From positions 1-49,231 of the forward strand of contig JAAAIG010000205.1 of NCBI GenBank assembly GCA_015852425.1: 49,231 nt of DNA. The letters are read 5' to 3'. The translations under genes and the position numbers were made by a program. The notes beneath the pieces were generated by a model that had not been told where the DNA came from, searched no databases, and saw only the letters and a program-made list of their open reading frames with translations. The stretch is from Gryganskiella cystojenkinii (lineage: Eukaryota; Mortierellomycota; Mortierellomycetes; Mortierellales; Mortierellaceae). This document shows positions 21,889-33,167 of this stretch, in pieces; position 1 is the first letter of the stretch; every line of letters begins with the position of its first letter.

Positions 21889-24801
21889 AATAAAAATTAC
21901 ACAGCACTCATTTTTCTTCGAATATTCTTTTGTGGTTTTCTTACGGTCCGTTGTCCACGGCGCTCAATTATGTGACAGGCCAGGTTTAATATTATGTCCA
22001 TATTCAAGTTTCCGAAACTAAAAACCATGTGTGACCCTACTGTCCAATCGTACCTGTGCCCTGCATAGAGGTCCCTGACTGAAAAGAATGAACTCCATCG
22101 AAACCCCGAAGAATCGATTTTTCTCAGCGGATTTTGCATAGGTGAGTGCTACAGGAGCCAGAAATGAATATTTCGATTGTGTGTTGTTGCGACAAGAACG
22201 AATGGCCTCGCTGAAAGATGACGAGTCACCTTGTTTTTTGAAGTTTGATCTTCCTCATTTTGTCCTTCACTCCCAAACCTTTCGAGGAAGTCAGCCAATC
22301 ATGCGGTGATACCGACCGATCTTTGGTAGGTTTTTACTCCGCTTTGTTTCCATCTCAGCTCTGCAGGATTTTCGGTACCGTAGCACAAAGGCGGAGAGCT
22401 GAGCACAACAAGACAATTGCATGCCCCGAACATCATAGACGACATGCATGCTCATGAAGACAAAGGATGGCACAGCAAACGTTGCAGTCGAGAGTGCACC
22501 CCAAAACTCCAACTTGAATATTGGCGTTTTGTATGCCAGGAGGAAGAACAAGGAGGCAAAAAGGTAAGGAGCTTGGTTGACTCGAATTTCTATTGTCGGT
22601 AGTCCGTTATTAGCCCTTTTTTTTTTTTCCATGAAGAACAACGGGAACAATAAAATAACGAGATGTAACCAGGAGGGAAATCTGAGTCCTACTTTGTGCC
22701 ATGCCAAAGCGGATTAAACATTGAGGTAACTCAGACCAGTAGGCTATTGAGTCTGTCGCGCGGGGATCGGCTTTGCTCATTCTGCTTGGCCAGGTCTCTC
22801 CCGAAATGTCTCTCTTTGACCGAGAGGGATCGTTTCTTCAGGATCAAAAGACCCTTCCTTCTTTTCCACAACTATCTTGAACTGTCCGAGAGCTTGAAAC
22901 TGAGCTCCGCTTACCTTTTTCTTGTCTTTGTTGTTGTCGTGTGTGCATAGAACGAAAAACGTGTACAGAGTTTGATGAGACTCTCGAAAGAACAAAGGAA
23001 TGGAAAAATTCCTTCTCCGTGGCTATGTTTGTGCGTTACTTGTTGTGAATAATGCACACGATGGCGAGAGGCTCTTGCCTCCTAGTCCTATCTCTATTTC
23101 ATCTCTCCCCTTTTCCCTTTTCGTCTTTGCTGCCTCCTCTTCTCCTCGTATCCCTTTGCCAGCTTCAACATGTAAGAATAAAAAAAACGATGATTACAAA
23201 AATGTTGACAGAGAGAGGAGCTGGGTAAAGTCGCAGAGAGTGGGTCCTTCGGATGAGACAGACAAAGGACAAAGGGTGCCGCTTTGTTATTGTCATTGTT
23301 TGCTTTCTTGACTTATGCATCGAGCGGCTGCAGTAGCACTGCACCAAGTGAGGAGGAAGAAGGAAGGGTTGAGAGAAGGGAGACATGAACAAGAAAGCGA
23401 GAGGAGGGAGAGGAGAGAGAGAGAAGGGTAATCCGCCTGTTTCCAATGCTTCCAAGTTGACTATATAATGTTATTTCCAACCTGCCTAATTTCTGAACTG
23501 GGAGGAGGCACTAGACAATTATTGGGGCAAACTGGACGCGACTGCAAGGATGATGCAGATTCCTGTTACTGCCCACCAGCAGTAGGAAAGCGAGGGATGG
23601 CGATTGCTGAACAGCCCTTTTGTAAATATGAGGATCGATCCCGGCGAAAGTAAAAAAAAAAAAAGTCGCCTGCTTACTGCCCTGGACAAGATACCGTGTC
23701 ATCCTCACTCCTCGACACTCTATCATCGTCATCATCAGGACTATGATCCTGATCGTCTGTCTTGTGGCACATCGGTGGCAGTAAGTCGCACGAGCACAAT
23801 CAACAATGACAACCACACAGTCGTCAACCGCCCGTAGTTTCTAGGCTGTCCTTGCATTCTTTTTTTCTTCGATGATTGAGGCCGAGAGTCGGCGAGGGCG
23901 AGAGAGAGAGAACATGACAAAACAGTTCAGAGATCCAGACAAACCGTCCTAACCCTCGCCTCGTTCTTCATTCTTTTTCCATTTTGCCATTGAGTCCTAT
24001 TGAAAAGGACCGTTGCAATAAAATACACAATTCAAAAATTGTGGTTTCTCATTTCTGATTTTTGTCTCTGATTTTCGCACTCATATCAACTCCACTCCTC
24101 TTTCTCATCACCTACCTGTCGGCACTTTGTCCATGTTTAGTTCTTTCGTTTCAATTGAATACTCTTTAATTATTTTCCCTGGTAATCCAAGGATCGGTCA
24201 CCTTTGTTTTCCTTTTTCTTCACGTTTTCCATTCCTTTCATCTCTTTTCTCTTTTCTTTTCTTTCTCTCTTTTCTTCACCTTCACGTCCTTCGTCTCCCC
24301 CTCCCCCCTCCCCTCCCCACATCGTAACTGTAAGTCAGTCGATCAGATCCTCAGCAACAATCTACCTCGCATTGCCCCTCATCCTCCTCATCTTCAGCCT
24401 GCCACTTTCCTTGCGCTCTATAACAACTCTCCCGCATATGGAGCACTCATTGTCAACACACATACCAGCAGATGCCCTTGCACCCTTTCACACTCACTCT
24501 CCTCCAGCATCCTCTACCTCTTTCTTTACCATAATCGATTACGATCGATCCATTCACACCCTGCGCCAATTCTGTCATCGCCTTGCACCTCATAACTCAT
24601 TTTTCGTTTGCAACTCTCCACCTCCCTGCTGATATCCTTATTCAACGAATCTCGTCTCTCTCCTGTAAAAAAAGCGTCAAGCAACCCCGTTCTTTATCTC
24701 ACCATCTGTGTCTTTCTTCTCTCTGCAACACCAACTCTCTTTAGACCCTCTCCTCTTTTTGCATCGAAATTATATTCGACACTTAAAGAGATAGAACTAT
24801 C
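21889..24801. other. 2.9-kb gene-free stretch upstream of PMA1
   Basis: No ORF here has protein-like composition or splice-supported continuation. The region has purine-rich tracts (23380-23430), T-runs (22616-22630) and, near its right end, a long CT-rich tract (about 24205-24330). A GTAAGT at about 24330 followed by TTTAG near 24744 could define a 5'-UTR intron of PMA1. The best explanation is an extended PMA1 promoter/leader; an unrecognised non-coding RNA cannot be excluded. Confidence 0.5.
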
Positions 24802-27800
24802 ATGAGTGAAAAGATCGAGCTCCAGAACCAGTCTGGATCCAGCCAGGTCCCTGCCAAGGATGAGAAAGTTGGCAACGTCGAGATTGAGGAGCAAGTGCAT
24901 CACGAGCACGTCGAGGAGATCTCTCCCGAGCTCGAGGCTCTTCTCCACACTGATCCCCTCCAAGGTTTGACCGACGACGAGGTTGCTCGTCGCCGTGAGA
25001 CCTTTGGTCGTAACGAGTTGATCGAGAAGAAACGCCACCCTCTTCTCAAGTTCTTGTCGTACTTCACCGGTGCCATTGCCTATCTGATTGAGATTGCCGT
25101 TATTTGCTCTGCCGTCGTCGGTGTAAGTTATTTGTGTGTCGTTGCCTCCTGTTTGACTCCCTTTTGCCATTATGCGTGAAATCTGTGTATGTCCGAATTG
25201 AGCTCTACTGGCTCCCGGTTCCTCCTCTATCCCTTGTTCCTTTTTCCCTCTTCCATTTTTCTTTTTGTTCTTTTTCGAAATGCAAGTGCGCACCATGCAG
25301 TGATGCCAAACAGTTATGGGCTCATCGCTTATCCGCCCTTTTTCCCTGGCTCTTTTTGAGTTTTGCATGGAAGAGTCGCACAGACCCTGCTATCTTTATT
25401 TTAAACATATTTCGAGGTTGTCGAGACTAACGCGAATGTCTCGAAAAATTTCTTTTTTTGTTGTCAACAGGACTGGGCCGATTTCGGTATTATTCTTGCC
25501 CTTTTGTTCATCAACGCCACCATTGGTTTCGTCGAGGAGGCCAAGGCCGAATCCGCTCTTGATGCCCTCAAGCAGACCCTCGCCCTCAAGACCCGCTGCT
25601 GGCGTAACGGCCACTTGGTCGAGCTCGACACTTCCGAGCTCGTTCCTGGTGATGTTATTGTCCTTCGTCTTGGTGATATTATTCCCGCAGATGGTCGTCT
25701 TCTCGGTATCGGCGCTACTGGTGAGACCACCGAGGGTGATCTCATGGTTGACCAGTCTGCTCTCACTGGCGAGTCTTTGCCCCTTGCCAAGAACAAAGGC
25801 GCCACTGTCTACTCTTCGTCGATCGTCAAGCAGGGTCAGCAGATGGCCGTCGTTACTAAGACTGGCGGTGATACTTTCATTGGTCGTGCTGCCGGTTTGA
25901 TGGCCGTCGCCCAGGAGGAGGGTCACTTCCAGAAGATTATCAACCGTATTGGTAACTTTTTGATTCTTATCACTGTTGTCCTCGTCCTCATTATCCTGAT
26001 ATACCTCCTTGTTAAGAACCGCGGTACCGAGAAGGGTTCCTTCAAGCATGTTCTCGAGCAGGTTCTCGTCCTTACCATCGCTGCCATTCCCGTCGGTCTC
26101 CCTACCGTCATGTCCGTTACCATGGCCATGGGTGCCAAGGAGCTCGCTCTTCGCAAGGTCATTGTCAAGCGTTTGACAGCCGTCGAGGAGATGGCCTCTG
26201 TCTCTGTTCTCTGCTCAGACAAGACCGGAACCCTCACTTTGAACGAGTTGACTTTTGATGAGCCCTACCTCACCAACAAATACACTTCTGATGATATCCT
26301 TTTGTACTCTTACCTTGCCGCCGAGCCTGGTGCTAACGATCCTATCGAGTTCGCCGTCCGTACCGCTGCTGAGGAGCAGCTCGAAATCTTGAAGAACCGT
26401 ACCCACAAGCACGATGTTCCTGGCTACAAGGTTACCTCGTTCTTGCCTTTCAACCCCTCTACCAAGATGACCCAGGCCACCGTCATGAACTTGAACACCA
26501 ACGAGTCCTTCAAGGTCGCCAAGGGTGCTCCCCAGGTTATTATCCGTCTCGTCGGCGGCGATGATGATGCTGTCCGTGCCGTCAACGCTCTTGCCAAGCG
26601 CGGTCTTCGCGCCTTGGGTGTCGCCCGTACTAAGACTGGTTCCACCGATGACTATGAATTGGTTGGTATGATTTCCTTGATCGATCCCCCCCGTCCCGAT
26701 TCTGGTGAGACCATTCGCCGTTGTAACGATATGGGTGTCGATGTCAAGATGATTACCGGTGATCAGCAGATCATTGCCAAGGAAGTCGCCCATCGTCTTG
26801 GTATGGGTCGTGTCATCTTGGATGCCGGTCACTTGGTCGATGCCGACAAAACTGATGATGAGATTACCGAGCACTGCATCCGCGCCGATGGTTTTGCTCA
26901 GGTCATCCCCGAGCACAAGTACCGTGTTGTCGAGTTGCTCCAGAACCGTGGTATCCTCGTCGGTATGACTGGTGATGGTGTCAATGATGCTCCTGCTCTC
27001 AAGAAGGCCAACGTCGGTATTGCTGTCCACGGATGCACTGACGCTGCTCGCTCTGCTGCTGATATTGTCTTGCTTGCCCCTGGTTTGTCGACCATTGTCG
27101 ACGGTTTGATGACCTCTCGTGCCATTTTCCAGCGTATGCGTTCCTATGCCCTCTACCGTATTACCTCGACCGTCCATTTCTTGATGTTCTTCTTCTGCAT
27201 CACCATGGCCATTGAGTGGAGAATGAAGCCCATCTTGCTCATTCTTATCTGCATTTTGAACGACGCCGCTACCCTGGTCATCTCGGTCGATAACGCCAAG
27301 ATTTCTGCCCACCCTGACAAGTGGAGAATTGGCCAGCTCATCTTCTTGTCCATTGTCCTCGGTGCCCTCCTTTCCGCTCTTTCCTTTGCTCACTTCTTCA
27401 TTGCCCGTGATGTCTTCCGTGTCAGCGATGCGCAGTTGGAGGCTATCATGTACTTGCACATTTCGTCCGCGCCTCATTTCGTCATTTTCTCAACCCGTCT
27501 CTCTGGCTACTTCTGGGAGAACATGCCCTCGCCCATCTTTTTTATCGCTGTCATGGGTACTCAGGTCTTTGCTATGTTGATCTGTATCTACGGTATCATT
27601 GTCGGTGAGCCCATTGGATGGATTTGGGGTATCTGCGTTATTGCCATCTCCTTGGTCTACTTCATCTTCCTCGACTTTGTCAAGGTTGCCATTTTCAAGC
27701 ACTGGAACTTTGCCTTCACCGCTCACGCCTGGCCCACCAAGGCCCGCAAGGAGAAGTTGGCTGCCCGCAAGGTCCGCGCCATCCAGCAGAAGCGCGTGTG

Positions 27801-27867
27801 GGCCTCGATCGACAAGGTCCGCCAAGTCGGACTCCAGATCAAAGCTCTTGAGGCATTGAAGGCCTAA
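24802..27867 (+). CDS. PMA1: Plasma-membrane H+-ATPase (P3A type)
   Basis: Two exons, 24802-25122 and 25471-27867, separated by a 348-nt intron, give 905 aa (yeast Pma1 is 918). P-type motifs in order: actuator TGES in SALTGESLP, phosphorylation site CSDKTGTLT, nucleotide-binding KGAPQVI, hinge TGDQ and GMTGDGVNDAPALKKANVGI. About ten membrane segments; the C-terminus (KVRAIQQKRVWASIDKVRQV) is a basic regulatory tail. The intron lies just after the first membrane segment, in the first loop. It pumps protons out at the expense of ATP and energises nutrient uptake. Codon use is extremely biased to C-ending codons, as expected for one of the most abundant membrane proteins. The long antisense ORFs here follow from that bias and are not genes. 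Confidence 0.97.
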
Positions 27868-28169
27868 GAAAGTACCCATTAGGTCGCATATATATACACA
27901 CCATCTACAGCCGTACCTTCCTTTCCACCTTCTTTTGTCATGTTATTCATTTCATTATTTACTATTACACTACTGCACAAATAAATTAATCGCCTTTTCT
28001 TTTAAAGAAAAAGTATATCAAAAGTGATTTGTTCAATGGTAGCAAGAAGCAACGTGAAGCAGCCTGATTTCTTTTAATGGTTTATTTGCGGCAGATGAAA
28101 ACGAATATCTCAATACGAGTGATAAGTAAGAGCAGCAAAAGTCGAAAAAAGAGGTCGAGATTGAGTATT
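27868..28169. other. Convergent 3' spacer, PMA1 / CSN6
   Basis: 302 bp with an AAATAAATTAATCG poly(A)-like stretch near 27979 for PMA1. No gene seen. Confidence 0.5.
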
Positions 28170-29972
28170 TTATCCCATCATGCCTCGTCGAGGACGGCCA
28201 GAGGAGTGAGAGTTTTGATTGACAACAACGTTAAACTTGTCAACCATCTAAAGTCAGGGAGGCAAAAGAGGTGTCAGGCGGGCCTCAAGATGACAAATAT
28301 TACTTACAAATCAGGAGTGATACTTACTTCGCTCATGGCATTGGTACCCTTGGTCACGGTTGCCAGGTATGAAGTCAAGAGCACGTCGTTGTATTCCTAT
28401 AGTCGAGGGATGCATGTTAGTTGTCTATTGATACCGAGATGTGATAGTTTCAGAGACAGCCCGGGAACAAAGCTTACAGTCAGGAACTCTTCTTCAAAAG
28501 CTTGTCCTGAGATTGTAGGCAGTCGATTGCAGAGGCTGGAAATTTGTCTTTCCAAGTCACGGTCTTTGGGCACCCGACCTGCAACAAGCACGTAGCGAAA
28601 ATAGTTAGTGCCTGCAATTTTTTCTTTTTCAGGGCTGCTTGAAAGAATCTTTGATAAGTTCGAGGTCTGATATACCCTGAACAGAATCCTGAAGGTACTC
28701 GTGCAGGAGCTTGATGCGAGTATGCAGCATCTTAATGGCGTTCTGCTGGCCTGAGAGATGCGACACTAGGGAACTCTCGCCTTCCTGATGCGTGGCTGCA
28801 TGTGCCACGTGGTCGACAGCGATTCTTTCTGCCTCTCCTGTTTCGACCTTGTACGCAGCCTTGATGAACATTGGCTGGGGTTGATTGTCAACAATGTCGA
28901 CAATAGACTCGTAGACGGTAATGGGAAGCGATCGTGCTGGGGTCGAGACTTCATTTGGATCCAATTGTAAGAACAGTGGACTCTCGTTGTAGGTCATCAG
29001 CTATTTGACGAGAGAAAAAAGAAAAAAAGCGGCTCCTAATTGTGAGTGGGGGGAGAGGATTTTTTGACAGAGAGAGCAGATGGCGCAGTCCGAGCTAAAC
29101 TTCAGTCCATTGTTTTCCCGGCCCTTACCTGCTGGAGAACATCAATATCGATTGTGGAGGGTCGATGACCGATAGCATACCATCCAAGAAAGTCATATGC
29201 TGGGAACACTTGACGAACTGTGATACGGGTGGGAATAGTCGTCAGTAAGGTGCTTCGCAGATAGAAGAGACTCGTCCCCCAATCTCCGCCCCAAAAGGCT
29301 TACATTGCTCCTGCTTTGTCACAAAGTACTCCTCATGGATTTGAAGAGAGCCATCAGCGCGGATGTTGAAGAGGAGTTCGTACGAGTTGAAGATCTCGAC
29401 CTCGCGTCCAGCCTGGACACCGAGCAGAGCCCCGATAACTATTACACGATCAAAAGTAACGGGCACATTGTGATTACTAGCCTCTTTGAAGAGAAAAAGC
29501 CTTATATCACCGACGCACACTGGAGCATACCATGGACAGGCTTCCCATCCCCTTGCTGGAGAACTGTGCGTGTGTAGTGGTCCGAGATATTCAACAGCGT
29601 CAGAGGGTGGCTAATAGAGAGGACGAAGAAAAAAAAAAGTGACGCGTCCTTTATCAATTTCCATTCAATTCCCAACTGGTCGAGAAGAAGAGTGTGCATG
29701 TTGGTCATGTCAAATCTATGCATCCTGGTCATGCCCGGATCTTCATTCGCTTCTGGTGTGTTATGAGAGAAATAGAGGTGCATCAGTCCTGTGCATCAGT
29801 CTGTCCTTGCATCGCAGTCCATGTTCCGTCTTTTGCTTTGCTCGCATGTTTCCTGCTCACGTCCGTCGCATAGGGACTGACAGGAGTATCTCTCTTACAT
29901 TGAAATGTGCAATCCTGAATTGTTTGGCTGGTTGATTACGACCGAGCTGGTGTCCTGGTTGACTGCGGCCAT
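28170..29972 (-). CDS. CSN6: COP9 signalosome subunit 6 (MPN- protein)
   Basis: Eight exons on the minus strand, 29899-29972, 29531-29610, 29304-29438, 29129-29217, 28676-29000, 28478-28578, 28328-28396 and 28170-28247, all in phase, give 316 aa (human CSN6 is 327). The MPN domain (about 24-145) carries HPLTLLNISDHYTR, VIGALLGVQAGREVEIFNSY and YDFLGWYAIG. The JAMM metal-binding HxH is missing (GWYAIGHRPSTIDID), as in all CSN6 proteins, so it is a structural rather than catalytic subunit. The C-terminal part (AERIAVDHVAHAA; QQNAIKMLHTRIKLLHEYL; SSLCNRLPTIS; SYLATVTKGTNAMSE; VDKFNVV) is typical of the helical region that joins the CSN bundle. The complex removes NEDD8 from cullins. The start was set at 29972; an in-frame extension upstream is CT/GA-rich leader. 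Confidence 0.94.
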
Positions 29973-30235
29973 GACGTGGGAGTGCGTGTGGATTGGAGGG
30001 TGGAAGGAAAGAGTGTGGGAGAAGAGAGAGGGAAAGGGACAGACGGGATTAATAAATGAAAAAAAAGGAAACCTCGCCACACGAGAAGAGAGCGCACCGC
30101 ATGAAAATTGACCAGTCTGCGCCACCACTTTTTTTTATGGAGTTTCTTTCAGGAACAGATTGACAGGAGCTCGAATGATCGTCATCATTAAATACAGAAT
30201 CCGACCATCACACACTCATCCTTGAAGGATTCCTC
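29973..30235. promoter_or_regulatory. Short divergent promoter shared by CSN6 (-) and IAH1 (+)
   Basis: Only 263 bp separate the two start codons. The CSN6 side is a purine-rich tract on the + strand (CT-rich leader on the coding strand). No TATA box is obvious on either side. Confidence 0.5.
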
Positions 30236-31356
30236 ATGATGATCAAGCAGACTGCTTTCGACAGCTTTTTGCTTCTCGGTGACTCCATCACTCAGGTACG
30301 GGGATGACTCGCAAATCGAGCTTTTGATTCGTGCCATTCTACTTTTGACTCTCTCCGGTCCAACTGACTTGCAAGTTACTGTGCCCATCTCTCTATTTTC
30401 TCCAACTCGCCAGTACTCCTTTGATGTCAACGACCGTGGCTTTGGTGCGCAGTTAGCCCACCTGTTCCAGCGCCGCCTCGATATCGTCAACCGCGGGTTC
30501 TCAGGTACTCGTTTTTCTTCTCGTCAATTGACGTATTTGACACTGAAAAACAAGCTCATTTCCCTCCCCATACTAAATCTCCTCTCCTTCATATATCTCC
30601 AGGCTACACCTCAGAACAAGCGATTCATCTCCTCCCTCAGTTCTTGCCTCGAAAGGGTGAATCCGCATTGTCCAAAATCCAGTTCTTGTCCATCTTTCTT
30701 GGCGCAAACGATGCATGTTTGCCCATCTCGCCTCAGCATGTCAACTTGGATCGATATGTTCAGAATCTGCGCTCTCTTATCGGCATGGTCCACGATCCAG
30801 AGTCGCCTACATATGCACCCCATGTTCGCATCATCCTCATTGGACCTCCCCCGATCGACGAGGAGCGCTGGGCAATCAGACGAAAGGAAAGAAGCATGGC
30901 CATGGACAGGGACAAGGATGTGACTCGCCAATACGCGGACGCATTCCTCAAAGTTGGCCGCGAGTATCAACAAAAGAACGAGATGTCTGAGCTTCATCAG
31001 GTGGATGTTATCGACACCTGGGGCTTAATGACTGCAGAGGTTCATGCTGGTCGTCGAACCTTGAATGACTATCTCCGAGACGGACTTCATCTCGCCTCAG
31101 AAGGGAACAACGTAAGAGTCTGTTGATTTTTTGATTTGAGTCGCATTTTTGACTCTTTCCTTTGTTACCAACACAATTTCTCCATCCTCGTGTTTTTTTT
31201 GTATAGGTCATTTTTGAACAAATAATGTATATTATTCGGTCTCGGTACCCATCCTGGGATCCTGAGACTATGCCCATGCATGCTCCATGGTGGGGTGACT
31301 TGGACTGGAAGCATCTAGAGACAGAGTTACTTGTCTGCGCAAACAAGAAAGCTTAG
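30236..31356 (+). CDS. IAH1: GDSL/SGNH esterase, isoamyl acetate-hydrolysing esterase Iah1 type
   Basis: Exons 30236-30295, 30414-30504, 30603-31111 and 31207-31356 give 269 aa. SGNH blocks are clear: block I LLLGDSITQ (nucleophile Ser), block II NRGFSGYTSEQA (Gly; formed across intron 2), block III FLGANDAC (Asn) and block V DGLHLASEGN (Asp/His). The intron after block I is typical in this gene. The family hydrolyses acetate esters such as isoamyl acetate in yeast. It has no signal peptide and is therefore cytosolic. Two adjacent ATGs (30236, 30239) begin the ORF; the first was used. It converges on RHO1, with 319 bp between the stops. Confidence 0.92.
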
Positions 31357-31675
31357 ACCACCGAAAAATATTACTGACGATATTCATTTATTTGTTCAAA
31401 GATGAGTGCATACACGAAGGAAATGGTTCATGGATGCGGATATTCTTTTTCCTTGGATATTGTGACCTCCTTGCTGTCGGGTGTTTCTTTTTCTTTCTTT
31501 CCTTTTTTTTTTGTTTTTTTTTTGGTTGATGTTCTTGTTCTTGTTGTTGCTATTGATATGTCGATTTGTAGTTTAGTTTTCGTTTGTCATTGCAGAGCTG
31601 AAGCGAGAGTAGCCTTGAATTGGAAAGAAAAAAAAGATGGATAAGGTTGCAGGTGAGGTTCCTGGTCCCAAGACA
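31357..31675. other. Convergent 3' spacer, IAH1 / RHO1
   Basis: 319 bp containing T-runs (31498-31533) on the + strand. An 80-codon ORF from 31402 is hydrophobic, T-rich and unsupported. No gene is called. Confidence 0.5.
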
Positions 31676-33167
31676 TTAAAGGACAAGGCAGGTCTTGCTG
31701 GTACGACGACCGCCCTTGGGCTTGGCAAGCAGCGAGGCACGGGTGGCACCCTCGAAGACCTCACGGACACCCTCGCCAGTCTTGGCGGAGCACTCGAGGT
31801 AGTCTCTGGCCTTGATATGACGAGCAACCTCAGCTCCCTAAGATGGTGCGAAAAAAAAAGATGAAAAATTTAATAAATCGAAGAGAGTAACCACGAAATA
31901 GCATCAGAGCAAAGAAACATGATACAGCTGGAACTGGAATCGGCAGGACTTACTCTCTCGGGGCTCACAGGAGCCTGATTGCTCCTCCTCAGCTCCTCAA
32001 TCGTGCGCTGGTCGTATCTCAAGTCCTTCTTGCAGGCAACCAACAAGATGGGGAGACCTCCGCAGAAATGCTGAACCTCCGAGAACCACTGTGAACGAGG
32101 AAAGATAAAAAGAACAAAAAGCAGGTGAGAATGGGATATGAATGTATAAACGGTGCGCGCTCGTCGATAGTCCTTGATGTTTTGGTTGTCGGCTTTTGTG
32201 TGTACCTTTTCCTGAACATTTTCGAGCGAGTCAGGAGAGTCGATAGCAAAGCAAATAAGGATCACATGAGAATCGGGATACGACAAGGGACGGAGGCGAT
32301 CATAGTCCTCTTGGCCTACAGTGATGAAAGCAAGGCAAAGCGAAGGTGGAAATGTTAGTACCGCAGCAGGCAAGTCAATACTGTCACACCTCTCACTAAA
32401 AAACGAAACTGTGGCGAGGTCAGCACGGCCCAGTTCTGACCAACTCCGATGTCGTCGTGTCCTGTCTGTGTGTTCTGTATCTACCCTCTGTCGTCTGGCT
32501 GTCAGTCCAAAAGGCAAAAAACAAAATGACCAAATAAAAGAGAGGGGCAAAAGAGCAAAAGGAGGCTATGCGGGCTGTGCCACGTCGTTCCCACTTGGTC
32601 ATCTTTTCTTCTGTCAGTTCGGCAGACTTTGTTCCATGTGTTCATTGTCCAAACAAGGGGTCCTTGTTGTTTTGTTGTGTTCGATGGTTGCACCGTTATT
32701 GCGCCAGTGTAACAGAGTTCTCGGTTATTACCGGCAGTATCCCACAAGGCAAGCTCAACGTGCTTGCCATCGACCTCGACATCGGTGACATAGTTCTCGA
32801 ACACGGTGGGAACGTAAATCTATTTTTGGGGAAGAGCAGCAGCATACAGCATTAGCATAACAGCATTAACGTAACAGCATTAGCATACTGCATATAGGAA
32901 ATGCGAGCGAACTTGTCCGCAATTATGAAGCGAACTACGTCGTCAGACTGATGAGAACAAGCAAACAATAACAAAAAAAGAAAAGAAAAAAGAAAAGCAA
33001 TAGTAGGACCCTGTCATCATCCTTCCTCTCTTCTGTCGATTTTGCAATGGTTCAATAAGGCAGCATCTTACCTCGGGGAAAGTTCCCTTCGAGAAGACAA
33101 TCAACAGACAAGTCTTTCCGCAGGCACCATCGCCGACAATAACGAGCTTGCGACGGATTTCGGTCAT
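31676..33167 (-). CDS. RHO1: Rho-type small GTPase Rho1
   Basis: Five exons on the minus strand, 33072-33167, 32732-32819, 32206-32315, 31954-32088 and 31676-31837, give 196 aa. G1 is VGDGACGKT, the switch I/effector loop YVPTVFENY (YVPT formed across intron 1), G3 WDTAGQEDYD (across intron 2), G4 CKKDL (where Ras-like proteins have NKxD, as in Rho), the Rho insert [19 protein letters not shown], and G5 ECSAKTGEG. The C-terminus [11 protein letters not shown] is a polybasic stretch plus a CAAX box ending in Leu, predicting geranylgeranylation. Rho1 controls beta-glucan synthase, protein kinase C and actin. A GTGAGT...CTTTAG pair on the minus strand (33189-33414) suggests a 226-nt 5'-UTR intron whose 3' end lies 21 nt before the ATG. 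Confidence 0.96.
32846..32887 (+). repeat. Three tandem 14-nt units in RHO1 intron 1
   Basis: Three consecutive units ACAGCATTAGCATA / ACAGCATTAACGTA / ACAGCATTAGCATA, 14 nt each, lie within the intron, close to its 3' splice site (exon 2 begins at 32819 on the minus strand). Confidence 0.85.

Noticed and set aside
22291..22707. 138-codon hydrophobic minus ORF in the long intergenic region
   Set aside because: No motif, T-rich composition, no supporting leader or splice context. Not called, though not disproved.
24204..24632. 142-codon Ser/Phe/Pro-rich + ORF before PMA1
   Set aside because: Translation of a CT-rich leader tract; such tracts give Ser/Phe/Leu/Pro-rich chance ORFs throughout the window.
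26215..27477. 420-codon ORF on the minus strand opposite PMA1
   Set aside because: It is antisense to a highly codon-biased gene, where C-ending codons remove antisense stops. It has no domain, and the PMA1 motifs are on the + strand.
29973..30128. In-frame N-terminal extension of CSN6
   Set aside because: The extra residues come from a purine/pyrimidine-biased leader and CSN6 proteins start close to the MPN domain.
31402..31644. 80-codon hydrophobic + ORF between IAH1 and RHO1
   Set aside because: Rich in Phe and Val from T-runs, located in the convergent 3' spacer, with no start context.
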